Assembly (NCBI GenBank): GCA_023475715.1
Contig: JAMCVO010000223.1
Coordinates: 1 to 26,913, forward strand
Direction: 5' to 3'
From: Actinomycetota bacterium
GTDB lineage: Bacteria > Actinomycetota > Humimicrobiia > Humimicrobiales > Humimicrobiaceae
DNA: 26,913 nucleotides
Shown here in pieces: positions 1 to 7,550 of this stretch. The notes under the pieces were generated by a model. It did not search any database, was not told where the DNA came from, and worked only from the letters and a program-made list of their open reading frames with translations. A program made the translations under genes and the position numbers. The stretch's first letter is position 1, and every line of letters begins with the position of its first letter.

Positions 1-127
1 CATCGTTTGGATCTTTGGGAGTCAGAAATATTTTTAGTCTTTTTTCCAACTCTTCCAGTTCAACTTTATTTTTTTCGAGCTCTTCCTTTAAGAACTCCTT
101 CATTTCTTCTTCTTTTTCATTTTTAAT
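1..127. repeat. Perfect inverted copy of prfA positions 407-533 at the contig edge
   Basis: Base i of this stretch is the complement of base 534-i over the whole 127 bases, with no mismatch. Identity stops sharply at 127/128. The copied stretch is an internal, charged coiled-coil-coding part of prfA and carries no start or stop of its own. A perfect fold-back that begins at base 1 of a contig is typical of an assembly or amplification chimera. A real inverted duplication cannot be excluded. The sequence from 128 to 205 is not part of the copy and may be the true prfA upstream region. Confidence 0.93.
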
Positions 128-205
128 TAATTTTTCTGCCAATTATCAGCACAATGTTTTATAATTATACAAAATAATAAATAGTTATAATTTCAGTGAT
201 TTAAA

Positions 206-1285
206 ATGTCTACGATATTGGAAAAAGTAAAAACTTACGAAGATAATTACAATAGGCTTATTGAAAAAATGGCAAGCCCTGAAGTTTCTGCCGACCATGA
301 AAAGATTAAAGAATATGGCAAAAAAATATCGGAGCTTGAAGACATTGTCCAAACTTCCCATAAATATAAAGAAGTTCAGGCTGCTGTTTCTGAAGCAAAA
401 GAGATGATTAAAAATGAAAAAGAAGAAGAAATGAAGGAGTTCTTAAAGGAAGAGCTCGAAAAAAATAAAGTTGAACTGGAAGAGTTGGAAAAAAGACTAA
501 AAATATTTCTGACTCCCAAAGATCCAAACGATGCAAAAAATGTAATTATTGAAATAAGGGCAGGCGCGGGAGGCGACGAGGCCGCTCTTTTTGCAGAGGT
601 TCTTTACAGGATGTATATAAGATATGCAGAGAGTAAAAGATGGAAGCACAACGTGCTTAGTTCAAGCCTGCTTGGAATCGGCGGGATAAAAGAAATAATA
701 TTTGAAATTCAGGGTAAGAGTGTTTATTCACAAATGAAATATGAATCTGGGGTTCACCGGGTACAGAGAGTACCTGCTACCGAATCAAGCGGCAGAATAC
801 ATACCTCGACGGCAACAGTTGCAGTTTTGCCTGAAGCTGAAGACATTGATGTAAAAATTGAAGCAAAAGATATAAGAATTGATGTTTTCAGGTCTACGGG
901 ACCGGGAGGGCAATCTGTAAATACAACTGATTCTGCAGTAAGAATTACACATCTTCCTACAGGAATAGTAATCAGCTGTCAGGATGAAAAATCCCAGCTT
1001 CAAAATAAAGAAAAAGCTTTCAAAATACTCAGGGCCCGCCTAAAGGAAAATGAGGAACGGAAACAGATGGATGAGCAGACAAAAAACCGCAGGATGCAAA
1101 TTGGAACAGGAGACAGGAGTGAAAGGATAAGGACTTATAATTATCCGCAGGGGAGAGTCACTGATCATAGAATTAATCTTACGCTGTATAAGCTGGACGA
1201 AATAGTTGAAGGAAATATTGAAGAGCTTATAGATTCCCTGAGAATCACTGACGAGGAAAAGAAATTGGAAAAACTTGAAATTTAG
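206..1285 (+). CDS. prfA: Peptide chain release factor 1
   Basis: This cytoplasmic factor recognises UAA and UAG in the ribosomal A site and triggers peptide release. The 359 residues match the usual length of about 360. The N-terminal third (about 1-105) is a charged helical domain. The RF1 tripeptide anticodon P-A-T is at residues 190-192 in the context [19 protein letters not shown], which separates it from RF2 (S-P-F). The catalytic GGQ is at 234-236 within [15 protein letters not shown]. The ATG at 206 has no clear ribosome binding site; a TATAAT at 186-191 lies so close that the leader would be very short. The stop overlaps the stop of the convergent DUF1638 gene by about 3-4 bases. The usual partner prmC is not downstream; upstream sequence is lost to the fold-back. 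Confidence 0.97.
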   Translation: MSTILEKVKTYEDNYNRLIEKMASPEVSADHEKIKEYGKKISELEDIVQTSHKYKEVQAAVSEAKEMIKNEKEEEMKEFLKEELEKNKVELEELEKRLKIFLTPKDPNDAKNVIIEIRAGAGGDEAALFAEVLYRMYIRYAESKRWKHNVLSSSLLGIGGIKEIIFEIQGKSVYSQMKYESGVHRVQRVPATESSGRIHTSTATVAVLPEAEDIDVKIEAKDIRIDVFRSTGPGGQSVNTTDSAVRITHLPTGIVISCQDEKSQLQNKEKAFKILRARLKENEERKQMDEQTKNRRMQIGTGDRSERIRTYNYPQGRVTDHRINLTLYKLDEIVEGNIEELIDSLRITDEEKKLEKLEI

Positions 1286-2033
1286 GAGGCTGGCTTTTCC
1301 AGCTTTATAAAATCTTTTTGAAGTATTTTTTGTCCTGCTTTTATTTTTAAAAAATTAATATCGTCATACTCATACTTCATCAGTTTTCTTAAAAACTCGG
1401 ACGAGCCCTTAAGCTTCTTTAAAATTATTTTCCTTCCCAGCATTTTGCTCATGAAAGCAACCATGTCACTGGCATATTTTCTGTGAATATCTTCAAGGTC
1501 ATCATTATCAATAAGTGTTACCTGTCTATAATTCTTCATCATCTCTACAAACAAAAACTTAGAGATTTCCATGTCGTATTTTTGTCCGTAAACTTTTTTT
1601 GCTCAAGCCATTCAGACGGGACTTTATTCTCCTGGCTCGTCCATACAAGATACTCTCTATATGTATCTCCCCCGTATTCTATCCAGCCCCTGCAAAGATA
1701 GTAAGTTGCAGGGTCTTTTTCAAACTCTTCAAAATATATTTTCTTTGAACCCAGAAATAGGCTGATGCAGTCGTCTACCCTGGGCATCATTATTTCATGT
1801 TTTTCAGATTTTAAACCAACAACTCCATTGCTGCAAAGGCCGCATTCAAGCAGTATTCTATCGTAATCATCACCCACATTGTCTATAGCCTCCTGAAGCT
1901 TTTTATTCATTAAATCAGGAGTATTGTGCAGATGCTGCTCCAAAAATATGCAGTCAAGGTGGTTATCAATATCATCTTTATATTTTGTAAATTCATTTTT
2001 TATTACGTCGCATACTATCGCTATATTTTTCAT
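1282..2033 (-). CDS. DUF1638 family protein, continuous only through a -1 frame change
   Basis: Function unknown. The first frame (2033 to 1545) gives 162 residues with DUF1638 hallmarks: [11 protein letters not shown], then [13 protein letters not shown], then [13 protein letters not shown]. It then leaves the family pattern and stops after a 15-residue tail. The -1 frame (ending at 1282) carries the missing C-terminal half, including [20 protein letters not shown] and a closing [13 protein letters not shown]. Joining them at A AAA AAG (1594-1600) gives a product of about 250 residues reading ...[16 protein letters not shown].... The start has AAAGG seven bases upstream. DUF1638 genes are, to my knowledge, often found near MttB/UroD-type methyltransferase genes, which this window also holds. 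The split may be programmed frameshifting, a one-base sequencing deletion, or a true mutation. Confidence 0.82.
1594..1600 (-). other. Candidate -1 slippery site A AAA AAG in the DUF1638 gene
   Basis: On the minus strand the first-frame codons read GAG CAA AAA AAG TTT, which places the heptamer A AAA AAG in the register used by the dnaX frameshift site. Slipping back one base continues as GTT TAC GGA CAA, exactly the frame that encodes the rest of the DUF1638 family. The -1 frame has a TGA only two codons before the A run, so the switch must lie between there and the first-frame stop at 1545-1547. No clear SD-like stimulator sits at the dnaX distance; an AGGAG is about 28 bases upstream. An eighth A would give the same result as a simple correction. 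Confidence 0.6.
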
Positions 2034-2149
2034 ATTGTACCTTTTATTTTAAAAAATGATTCTAGATAATTATGCTTGGTAAAAGTTTTCCTGTTTTTTA
2101 ATTACATTAATGCGATTAAGCCAAACGAGGCAGAAAATAAACATATTTT

Positions 2150-3319
2150 TTATAAAACTTTAAATATTGCTCTTAATATGACTTCAACACCTATCTTAAG
2201 GCAATTTTCATCAAAATTAAAACTGCTGCTGTGCAGAGGATAATCCTGATTTTTTTCTTTTTTTGATGACCCCAGAAAGAAGTAGCAGCCCGGCACTTTT
2301 TGCAGATAGAATGCAATATCATCTCCGCCCATTGTCTGCTCGGCTTCAATTACATTTTTAACTCCGACCGTTTCCGCAGCACATAATGACACCGTATTTG
2401 TTATATTCTTATCATTGATTGTTACAGGATACATATGTTTAAAATCAAATTTATATTTTGCATTCATACTCTCTGTAACACCTTTTATCATTCGTTTCAT
2501 TTTTGATGCTATAATTTCGTTTAAATTTGGATCCAGCGTTCTTATGGTGCCTTCAAGTTCAACCTCCTGGGCAAGAATATTAAATGCAGTCCCTCCATGG
2601 ATTTTACCTATTGTAATCACACATGGAGAAATCGGATTAATTTCTCTGCTTACAATTGTCTGCAGAGACTCTATTACTCTGCTACAGACTGTTATAGCAT
2701 CTACACCATCCTGTGGCATAGCTCCATGTGCACTTTTACCAATTATGTTTATCTTAAAAGAGTTGACACTGGCCATTATTGGACCGGTTCGAATACCTAT
2801 TTGACCTGAATCAATTTTATTCCAAATATGGAGTCCTATTACAACATCTACATTGGGATTTTTAAGAATCCCTGCCTCAATCATTGGTTTTGCTCCGCCT
2901 GGTGATTCTTCAGCAGGTTGAAATACAAATTTTACATTTCCATTTAACAGATTTCTATTTCTCGATAATATTTTTGCTGTAATTAATGCAATAGCCATAT
3001 GTCCATCATGACCGCACGCATGCATAAAACCTTCATGTTTAGAAGCATAATCAACACCGGTATTTTCCAGAATAGGAAGCCCATCCATATCTGCTCTAAG
3101 CATTATAGTTTTACCTGAAGTTGTTGATGTATTAATTAGGCCAACTACACCCGTTTTAGCTATTTTTGTTTTAATACTTAAGCCAAATTCTTTAAGTTTT
3201 TTTTCTATAAATTCCGATGTCCTGACTTCTCTGAATCCGATTTCAGGTATTTTATGAAGTTCACGTCTTATATTTATAAGCTCTTGAATTTCCTCTTTTA
3301 TCTCTTTAATAATTTCCAT
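2150..3319 (-). CDS. M20D family amidohydrolase (N-acyl amino acid / hippurate / IAA-amino acid hydrolase type)
   Basis: This metal-dependent cytoplasmic amidohydrolase cleaves an amide between an acyl group and an amino acid or similar amine. From the ATG at 3319 it has 389 residues, normal for M20D. An upstream in-frame GTG at 3355 lacks a ribosome binding site, whereas CAGAGAA precedes this ATG. Metal-site motifs are ADMDGLP (about 77-82) and HACGHDGH (about 100-107), followed by QPAEESPGGAKPM and the late MGGDDIAFY. The lid/dimerisation domain contains GKSAHGAMPQDGVDA. The exact substrate cannot be read from the sequence. It stands alone on the minus strand, upstream of the DUF1638 gene and separated from it by 116 bases, so it is not clearly in the same operon. 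Amide hydrolysis would fit the nitrogen-compound theme of the island to the right, but that is inference. Confidence 0.9.
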   Translation of the reverse strand: MEIIKEIKEEIQELINIRRELHKIPEIGFREVRTSEFIEKKLKEFGLSIKTKIAKTGVVGLINTSTTSGKTIMLRADMDGLPILENTGVDYASKHEGFMHACGHDGHMAIALITAKILSRNRNLLNGNVKFVFQPAEESPGGAKPMIEAGILKNPNVDVVIGLHIWNKIDSGQIGIRTGPIMASVNSFKINIIGKSAHGAMPQDGVDAITVCSRVIESLQTIVSREINPISPCVITIGKIHGGTAFNILAQEVELEGTIRTLDPNLNEIIASKMKRMIKGVTESMNAKYKFDFKHMYPVTINDKNITNTVSLCAAETVGVKNVIEAEQTMGGDDIAFYLQKVPGCYFFLGSSKKEKNQDYPLHSSSFNFDENCLKIGVEVILRAIFKVL

Positions 3320-3533
3320 GTATGTATGTTCTCTGAAATTTAAATTAAAATTCACATTTTTAAAATTTTCATTTGGATGAAGATCTGTTGTTATAAATGT
3401 TAAATTTTTCTCTGCTATTTTGTATATTTTATTATTTATTTGTTTTAAAATAAATAAAATATTATAAAATATAAATTATACTTTTTGAAATTGCAAACCA
3501 GAGGGCAATTCTGATATAAGTTAAGGAGAAGAT

Positions 3534-3677
3534 ATGGCCAAATTGATCAAACCTGTTAGCAAGAGAAAAATTAAATACCCAACAGATAAAAAAATCTTCA
3601 TTTTTGGTATAAGATGCTTTAACTGTTTTGCAAATTGCTGCTGGAGATTCTGTAAACTCTACCAGAAGAATAAATAG
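3534..3677 (+). CDS. Possible small Cys-rich peptide, 47 residues
   Basis: An ATG at 3534 follows a good ribosome binding site (AAGGAG at 3523-3528) and opens a 47-residue frame. The N-terminal half is strongly basic (MAKLIKPVSKRKIKYPTDKK). The C-terminal half is aromatic and Cys-rich: IFIFGIRCFNCFANCCWRFC has five cysteines in 13 residues, then a short basic tail. I do not recognise a family. It could be a real small membrane or metal-binding peptide, the start of a decayed gene, or chance. The binding site and spacing are the main support. Confidence 0.3.
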   Translation: MAKLIKPVSKRKIKYPTDKKIFIFGIRCFNCFANCCWRFCKLYQKNK

Positions 3678-3708
3678 GATAATTCCTACATAAATCTTGT
3701 TGTGTTTA

Positions 3709-3726
3709 TAAATAAGATATAAATAA
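3709..3726. repeat. 18-bp element, copy 1 (upstream of the aldo/keto reductase)
   Basis: TAAATAAGATATAAATAA occurs here, 24 bases before the aldo/keto reductase start, and again at 5619-5636 beside the island promoter. Both copies lie in promoter regions of neighbouring units around a GntR gene, so a shared operator is plausible. The element is AT-rich in AT-rich DNA, so chance is not excluded. It may overlap the -10 region here. Confidence 0.5.
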
Positions 3727-3750
3727 AATAATTACTACACTGCTATTTAA

Positions 3751-4785
3751 ATGATTTTTAAAAAACTAGGTAAAACAAACTTAATGGTTTCTCAGATTGC
3801 TCTTGGTGGAATAGAGATTTCCAGAATTGAAAGAAAAAATGCTGTTTATTTGGTAAGGGAAGCGATTGATCTGGGAATTAATTTGATAGATACTGCCCAT
3901 GCGTATTCATATAGTGAAGAAATCATTGGAGAAGCAATTAAAAAGAAAAGGGATACAGTATTTTTATCAACAAAATCGATGAATACCTCAAAAAAACTTT
4001 TTCGAGCAGATTTGGAATCCAGTTTCAGGAATCTTAAAACCGACTATCTAGATATTTTTCTTTTTCATGACTGTTCTTTGGAAAGATTTAATGATTTGTC
4101 AGCAAACGGAATTTTCGAACTGGTAATAGAAGAGAATGAAAAAGGAAAAATAGGACATATTGGTTTTTCATGCCATTCCAGGGATGTCATTGAAAAATAT
4201 TATCAGATAAGTAAGTTTTCAGTTCTCATGATACCAATAAATTTTGTAACCAGTGAGTTTACAGAAGACAAAATCTATAAAAGGGCTATTTCTGAAAATA
4301 TAGGTATTCTGGCAATGAAACCTCTGGGGGGTGGCAGGATTATGGATGTAGAACTATGTTTCAAATATTTAAGTCAGTTCAAGGAAGCGATTCCTGTAGT
4401 AGGTGTTGAAAGTATTGAGGAGCTAAGACAGGACTTAAAATATATTGAAAAACCAGGGAAAACAACAGAAAAAGATATTTTGAAAATGTCTAAAATAGCT
4501 GAGGGGTTAGGAAACAACTACTGTAGAGATTGCAGGTATTGTATGCCATGCCCTGCCGGTATAAACATACCTGTAATTAATTTCGTAAAGACAAATTATA
4601 GGAGATTAAGCAAAACTATAGTATTTAGTGACGAGTATATAAGAGAGGTTAAAAAATCCTCTGAGTGTAAAGAATGCCGGACATGTGAAAGTAAATGTCC
4701 TTTTAAATTGAATATTGTAGATATATTGAAAGAGAATAGGGATTTTTATATGAAGAAACTTCAAAAAAATATATTGACAGAATAA
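3751..4785 (+). CDS. Aldo/keto reductase with C-terminal 2[4Fe-4S] ferredoxin-type domain
   Basis: This is a predicted cytoplasmic oxidoreductase of 344 residues: an AKR barrel (about 1-235) followed by an iron-sulfur tail. The AKR tetrad is visible as D47, Y52, K75 and H106 (IDTAHAYSYSE, STKS, LFHD). The tail has two four-Cys sets, C258-C261-C264-C267 (YCRDCRYCMPCP) and C306-C309-C312-C316 (ECKECRTCESKC), fitting two [4Fe-4S] clusters. Such fusions are common in anaerobes and probably link carbonyl reduction or oxidation to ferredoxin; the substrate is unknown. The ATG at 3751 lacks a clear ribosome binding site. It is followed 93 bases later by the GntR regulator, and its upstream region shares the 18-bp element with the catabolic island, suggesting common control. 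Confidence 0.9.
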   Translation: MIFKKLGKTNLMVSQIALGGIEISRIERKNAVYLVREAIDLGINLIDTAHAYSYSEEIIGEAIKKKRDTVFLSTKSMNTSKKLFRADLESSFRNLKTDYLDIFLFHDCSLERFNDLSANGIFELVIEENEKGKIGHIGFSCHSRDVIEKYYQISKFSVLMIPINFVTSEFTEDKIYKRAISENIGILAMKPLGGGRIMDVELCFKYLSQFKEAIPVVGVESIEELRQDLKYIEKPGKTTEKDILKMSKIAEGLGNNYCRDCRYCMPCPAGINIPVINFVKTNYRRLSKTIVFSDEYIREVKKSSECKECRTCESKCPFKLNIVDILKENRDFYMKKLQKNILTE

Positions 4786-4878
4786 TAGCTTACTATATAT
4801 TATATAATTTGTATATAATATAATTTATATTTTGTTCTATAATCGGTTTTATCTTATGTAAAGCAAAATGATTATTTT

Positions 4879-5535
4879 ATGGAAAGATTTTCAAATTTTA
4901 AAATTGAACATAATTCTTTAAGCGAAAAAGCTTACCATACTGTTAAATCCTTTATAATTGATAACAGTCTAAGACCTGGTGAAAAAATAATACAGGGGAG
5001 AATGGCTGATCAGCTCGGTATTAGCAAAATACCACTGATACAGGCTCTTACATCTCTTTACAATGAAGGATTACTGGAAAAGCTGCCAAGAAAAGGTTTC
5101 TATGTCAGAAAATTTTCTAAAACAGAAATAAATGAAATATTTGATATAAGATCCGCTCTTGAGATGCTGAGTGTATCATTTTTAACTGGAAAAATTACAC
5201 CTGAGATAAAAAAGGATCTTGAAAACTTTTTAAAGGATTTTGAGCAAGCTTATAATAAAAACAACTCAAAAAAATATTATGATGTTGACGTAAGTTTTCA
5301 CCAGTATCTTATTGAATCTTCAAAAAATGAACTGCTCAAAACAATAATAGAGAATTTTAATATACTTCTCATTTGTTATACAAAGGGTTTTGTTCTTGAA
5401 CTTGATGAAAGTTATAGTCAGCATAAGGATCTGATACAGGCTATTATAAACGGAGATGTCTCTAAGGCTGAAATGAGTATAAAGAAGCATATTGGCAGTA
5501 TTAAAGACAAATTCAGTTCTATTAATAATTCTTAA
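4879..5535 (+). CDS. GntR family transcriptional regulator, FCD (FadR-like) type
   Basis: A DNA-binding repressor or activator of 218 residues. The N-terminal winged helix covers about 12-78 (SLSEKAYHTVKSFIIDNSL, RMADQLGISKIPLIQAL, GLLEKLPRKGFYVR). The FCD ligand domain follows with the usual metal-binding pattern D137, H141 (DVDVSFHQYLIE), H182 (SQHKDLIQAI) and H204 (IKKHIG). FCD regulators usually sense small organic acids or amino-acid-like metabolites and control neighbouring catabolic genes. The ATG at 4879 has no obvious ribosome binding site and follows a very AT-rich leader with TATAAT-like sequence near 4836. It ends 42 bases before the promoter of the large island, so it is the best candidate local regulator. 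Its effector is not readable from sequence. Confidence 0.92.
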   Translation: MERFSNFKIEHNSLSEKAYHTVKSFIIDNSLRPGEKIIQGRMADQLGISKIPLIQALTSLYNEGLLEKLPRKGFYVRKFSKTEINEIFDIRSALEMLSVSFLTGKITPEIKKDLENFLKDFEQAYNKNNSKKYYDVDVSFHQYLIESSKNELLKTIIENFNILLICYTKGFVLELDESYSQHKDLIQAIINGDVSKAEMSIKKHIGSIKDKFSSINNS

Positions 5536-5576
5536 ATTTTCGAAGCAATTATTTTTTCAATTTAATAAATAGGTTA

Positions 5577-5605
5577 TTGAAAAATATTTATAAATAAATT
5601 ATAAT
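5577..5605 (+). promoter_or_regulatory. Consensus sigma-70 type promoter of the catabolic island
   Basis: TTGAAA at 5577-5582, a 17-base spacer, and TATAAT at 5600-5605 give a near-perfect housekeeping promoter. The predicted start of transcription, about 5612, falls on the palindrome AGTATACT and just before the 18-bp element, as expected for a promoter blocked by a repressor. The first gene starts at 5715, leaving a leader of about 100 bases. Confidence 0.75.
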
Positions 5606-5611
5606 ATATAA

Positions 5612-5619
5612 AGTATACT
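5612..5619. promoter_or_regulatory. Palindrome AGTATACT, candidate GntR operator
   Basis: A perfect 8-base palindrome sits at the predicted transcription start. FadR-subfamily GntR operators often centre on a GTATAC-like or GT-N-AC palindrome, and a gene for such a regulator ends 77 bases upstream. Binding is inferred only. Confidence 0.4.
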
Positions 5620-5636
5620 AAATAAGATATAAATAA
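5619..5636. repeat. 18-bp element, copy 2 (island promoter region)
   Basis: Identical to 3709-3726 and directly abutting the AGTATACT palindrome, just downstream of the consensus promoter. Position fits an operator for the adjacent GntR regulator or another shared regulator. Confidence 0.5.
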
Positions 5637-5714
5637 TTATCATATCGGCTTCAAAACTAGGTATATTCCTTTTAATTATCATAAAGTAAATTGAAATAAA
5701 GAAAGGAGAAAAAA

Positions 5715-7043
5715 ATGTCTTTAAGAGATAACTGGTCTGAGGAAGAAAAAAACTGGGATTATTTTAGAGACAGTTTTAAACATGAATATTCTGCAAGGCA
5801 TATTTTTGGGCAGGATGGTTGTGACTGGCAGGAGAGAATCAACTGGAATAGGATGAGGGAATATAGACTTGGCAGGCTTCAGTGGGCGATGAAAAAACAT
5901 GATATTCAGGTTCTCCTGCTTAACTTTGGTGAAAATATCAGATATGCAAACGGTACTTGGGACTATAATTGGAAAGGGAATAATGGAACAAGATATCTGC
6001 TTGTTTTTCAAGATAAACCTTCTTATTTCTTTGACACAGTAGGTATGGATATGGAAGTTACCAGAATGTATTGTCCCTGGATTACTGAAGATAGACTTGG
6101 TGCAGCAATAAGCTACAGATTTGCAATTGGTGGATACGAGGATCAATGTAAAAGATACTGGGAAGAAATAAGGCGAGTTTGTCTTGAGAACGGTATCGAT
6201 ATTACCAAGGATAAATTAGGGTTAGATGTCATAGATATTGGTGGATATGAGATAGGCAAGAATTTAGGCATCAATATAATTCTTGCAGGCCAGGCAATAA
6301 ACGACGCAAGATATGTTAAAAATCAGGATGAACTTGAAGCATTAAAAATTGCGGCAGCCTATACAGATATGGCTTATTGGACTGCTAAATATGAATATGC
6401 AAAACCCGGTGTGAGGGAAAGAGAACTGGAAGGTCAGGTTGTAAATTTCATGTATAAATGTGGAGCTCAACACTGTTGGGGAACAAATGTGGCCTCAGGC
6501 GGTAATTCTAACCCATATATACGTGCATTTACTGATAAATTGATAAGACCCGGGGATATGATAATTCTGGATATTAATACAAATCATTATTATGGCTATG
6601 TCTGTGATACTGTGAGGTCCTGGGTTGTAGGAGCAAAAATGAGCAAAAAGCAGATAGATGTTTACAAGAAATGCTATGAAATTATGGTAAATACCCTTTC
6701 AGCTATTAAAGCAGGAAATACAACAGGTGATATTGCAAAGGCATGGCCAAGATACTATGACAACACATATAAGACCTGTACTTTAGTACAGTTTGGGCAT
6801 ACTATTGGCTGCGGTCTTTATGAAGGTTTTTGGGTTGCACAGGGTTTCTCAATAGATTACCCAGTAGAACTTCAGGAAAACATGTACCTGGCAATCGAGA
6901 CATATGCAAGTGATGGTCCCGGAGGGGACACTGGTGTCAGGATCGAGGAGAATCTTGTCGTAACAAAAGACGGATATAAACTGTTCAGCCTTTTCCCGCT
7001 TGAAGAAGAGGCAGTAGGTACTCCTGATCAGTATTATAAATAA
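5715..7043 (+). CDS. M24 (pita-bread fold) metalloenzyme, atypical; not a standard Xaa-Pro peptidase
   Basis: First gene of the island, 442 residues, with AAAGGAG before the ATG. The C-terminal domain (about 205-435) keeps the five M24 metal ligands: D286 (ILDIN), D298 (VCDTVRSW), H362 (FGHTIG), E395 (AIETYAS) and E411 (RIEENL). The two histidines that aminopeptidase P uses for catalysis are absent: V358 and Y369 occupy the places four before and seven after the metal His. The fold also serves creatinase and the DMSP lyase DddP. From memory, the N-terminal layout (MREYRLGRLQ...NIRYANGT) and the spacing of ligands resemble DddP, but its proposed catalytic Asp is not at the same place. With a creatininase-family gene in the same run, a C-N hydrolase or lyase acting on a small nitrogen compound is plausible. 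The reaction is unassigned. Confidence 0.85.
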   Translation: MSLRDNWSEEEKNWDYFRDSFKHEYSARHIFGQDGCDWQERINWNRMREYRLGRLQWAMKKHDIQVLLLNFGENIRYANGTWDYNWKGNNGTRYLLVFQDKPSYFFDTVGMDMEVTRMYCPWITEDRLGAAISYRFAIGGYEDQCKRYWEEIRRVCLENGIDITKDKLGLDVIDIGGYEIGKNLGINIILAGQAINDARYVKNQDELEALKIAAAYTDMAYWTAKYEYAKPGVRERELEGQVVNFMYKCGAQHCWGTNVASGGNSNPYIRAFTDKLIRPGDMIILDINTNHYYGYVCDTVRSWVVGAKMSKKQIDVYKKCYEIMVNTLSAIKAGNTTGDIAKAWPRYYDNTYKTCTLVQFGHTIGCGLYEGFWVAQGFSIDYPVELQENMYLAIETYASDGPGGDTGVRIEENLVVTKDGYKLFSLFPLEEEAVGTPDQYYK

Positions 7044-7059
7044 TCAATGGATTGGGGAA

Positions 7060-7088
7060 TTAAGCCTGGATACTTCGTCCAGGCTTAA
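7060..7088 (+). promoter_or_regulatory. Intergenic RNA hairpin after the M24 gene
   Basis: TTAAGCCTGGA (7060-7070) pairs perfectly with TCCAGGCTTAA (7078-7088) around a 7-base loop. A T-rich run begins only about 16 bases later, so it is a poor intrinsic terminator. It more likely protects or attenuates the upstream message between the first and second genes. Confidence 0.6.
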
Positions 7089-7139
7089 ACTGAATTAACT
7101 ATTGTTCTTTTTTACTAAAAATTTAAGGATCTTAGTCAA

Positions 7140-7463
7140 ATGATAAAAGTTGTATACATTTACAATTTAAAAGAAGGCGTGAATGTTAAGGAGTTTGAAG
7201 ACTATTACTTCAATATAAGAATACCGCAGGTTATGAAAATACCTAATCTGGAGAAATTCGGTTTTAATATCACTGCCGGTGAGGAAAAATCTCCATTCAG
7301 ATATATGGCTGAGTGCTACTATAAAGATTTAAAAACTGCCAAAGAAACACTTGAGTCAGTTTATTTTAAGGATGTTCACGGTTATATCTCCGGCAAACTT
7401 GCAGACATGAATGTAATGTTTTATGAAACACATGAATGGATACCTTCTGAATGGAAAGAGTAA
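7140..7463 (+). CDS. EthD-like dimeric alpha/beta-barrel protein
   Basis: A small cytoplasmic protein of 107 residues with the ferredoxin-like, dimeric alpha/beta-barrel pattern. The opening strand IKVVYIYNLKEGVN is followed by EFEDYYFNIRIPQVMKIPNLEKF, the EthD-type helix and strand, then a second half ending in FYETHEWIP. Family members include isomerases, heme proteins and accessory factors of catabolic operons, and no catalytic residue can be assigned. AAGGA lies nine bases before the ATG. It is cotranscribed with the M24 and cupin genes. A second, distinct EthD-like protein is encoded at 14082. Confidence 0.65.
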   Translation: MIKVVYIYNLKEGVNVKEFEDYYFNIRIPQVMKIPNLEKFGFNITAGEEKSPFRYMAECYYKDLKTAKETLESVYFKDVHGYISGKLADMNVMFYETHEWIPSEWKE

Positions 7464-7550
7464 GTGCAGTGCTTTCTGCAGTCATCTGAATTAATTTATT
7501 AAAGAAAAGGTATTTTGTGACTCAATAAAAAAATATTACAGGTATAATCA

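Larger units (their letters stand above)
3320..3750. other. AT-rich gene-poor stretch with a possible gene remnant
   Basis: No long reading frame is present on either strand. The stretch holds the 5' ends of two divergent genes, the small frame at 3534-3677, and the 18-bp element at 3709-3726. In another frame, 3613-3657 reads DALTVLQIAAGDSVN, reminiscent of a dockerin-like DALxVLQxAxG segment, but it is bounded by stops and no calcium-loop repeat was found. Together these look like eroded coding sequence or chance; I do not assign a function. Confidence 0.4.

Noticed and set aside
3613..3657. Dockerin domain
   Set aside because: A short DALTVLQIAAGD match bounded by stops, with no second repeat and no calcium loop.
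5715..7043. Xaa-Pro aminopeptidase or dipeptidase
   Set aside because: Both catalytic histidines are missing although the metal ligands remain.
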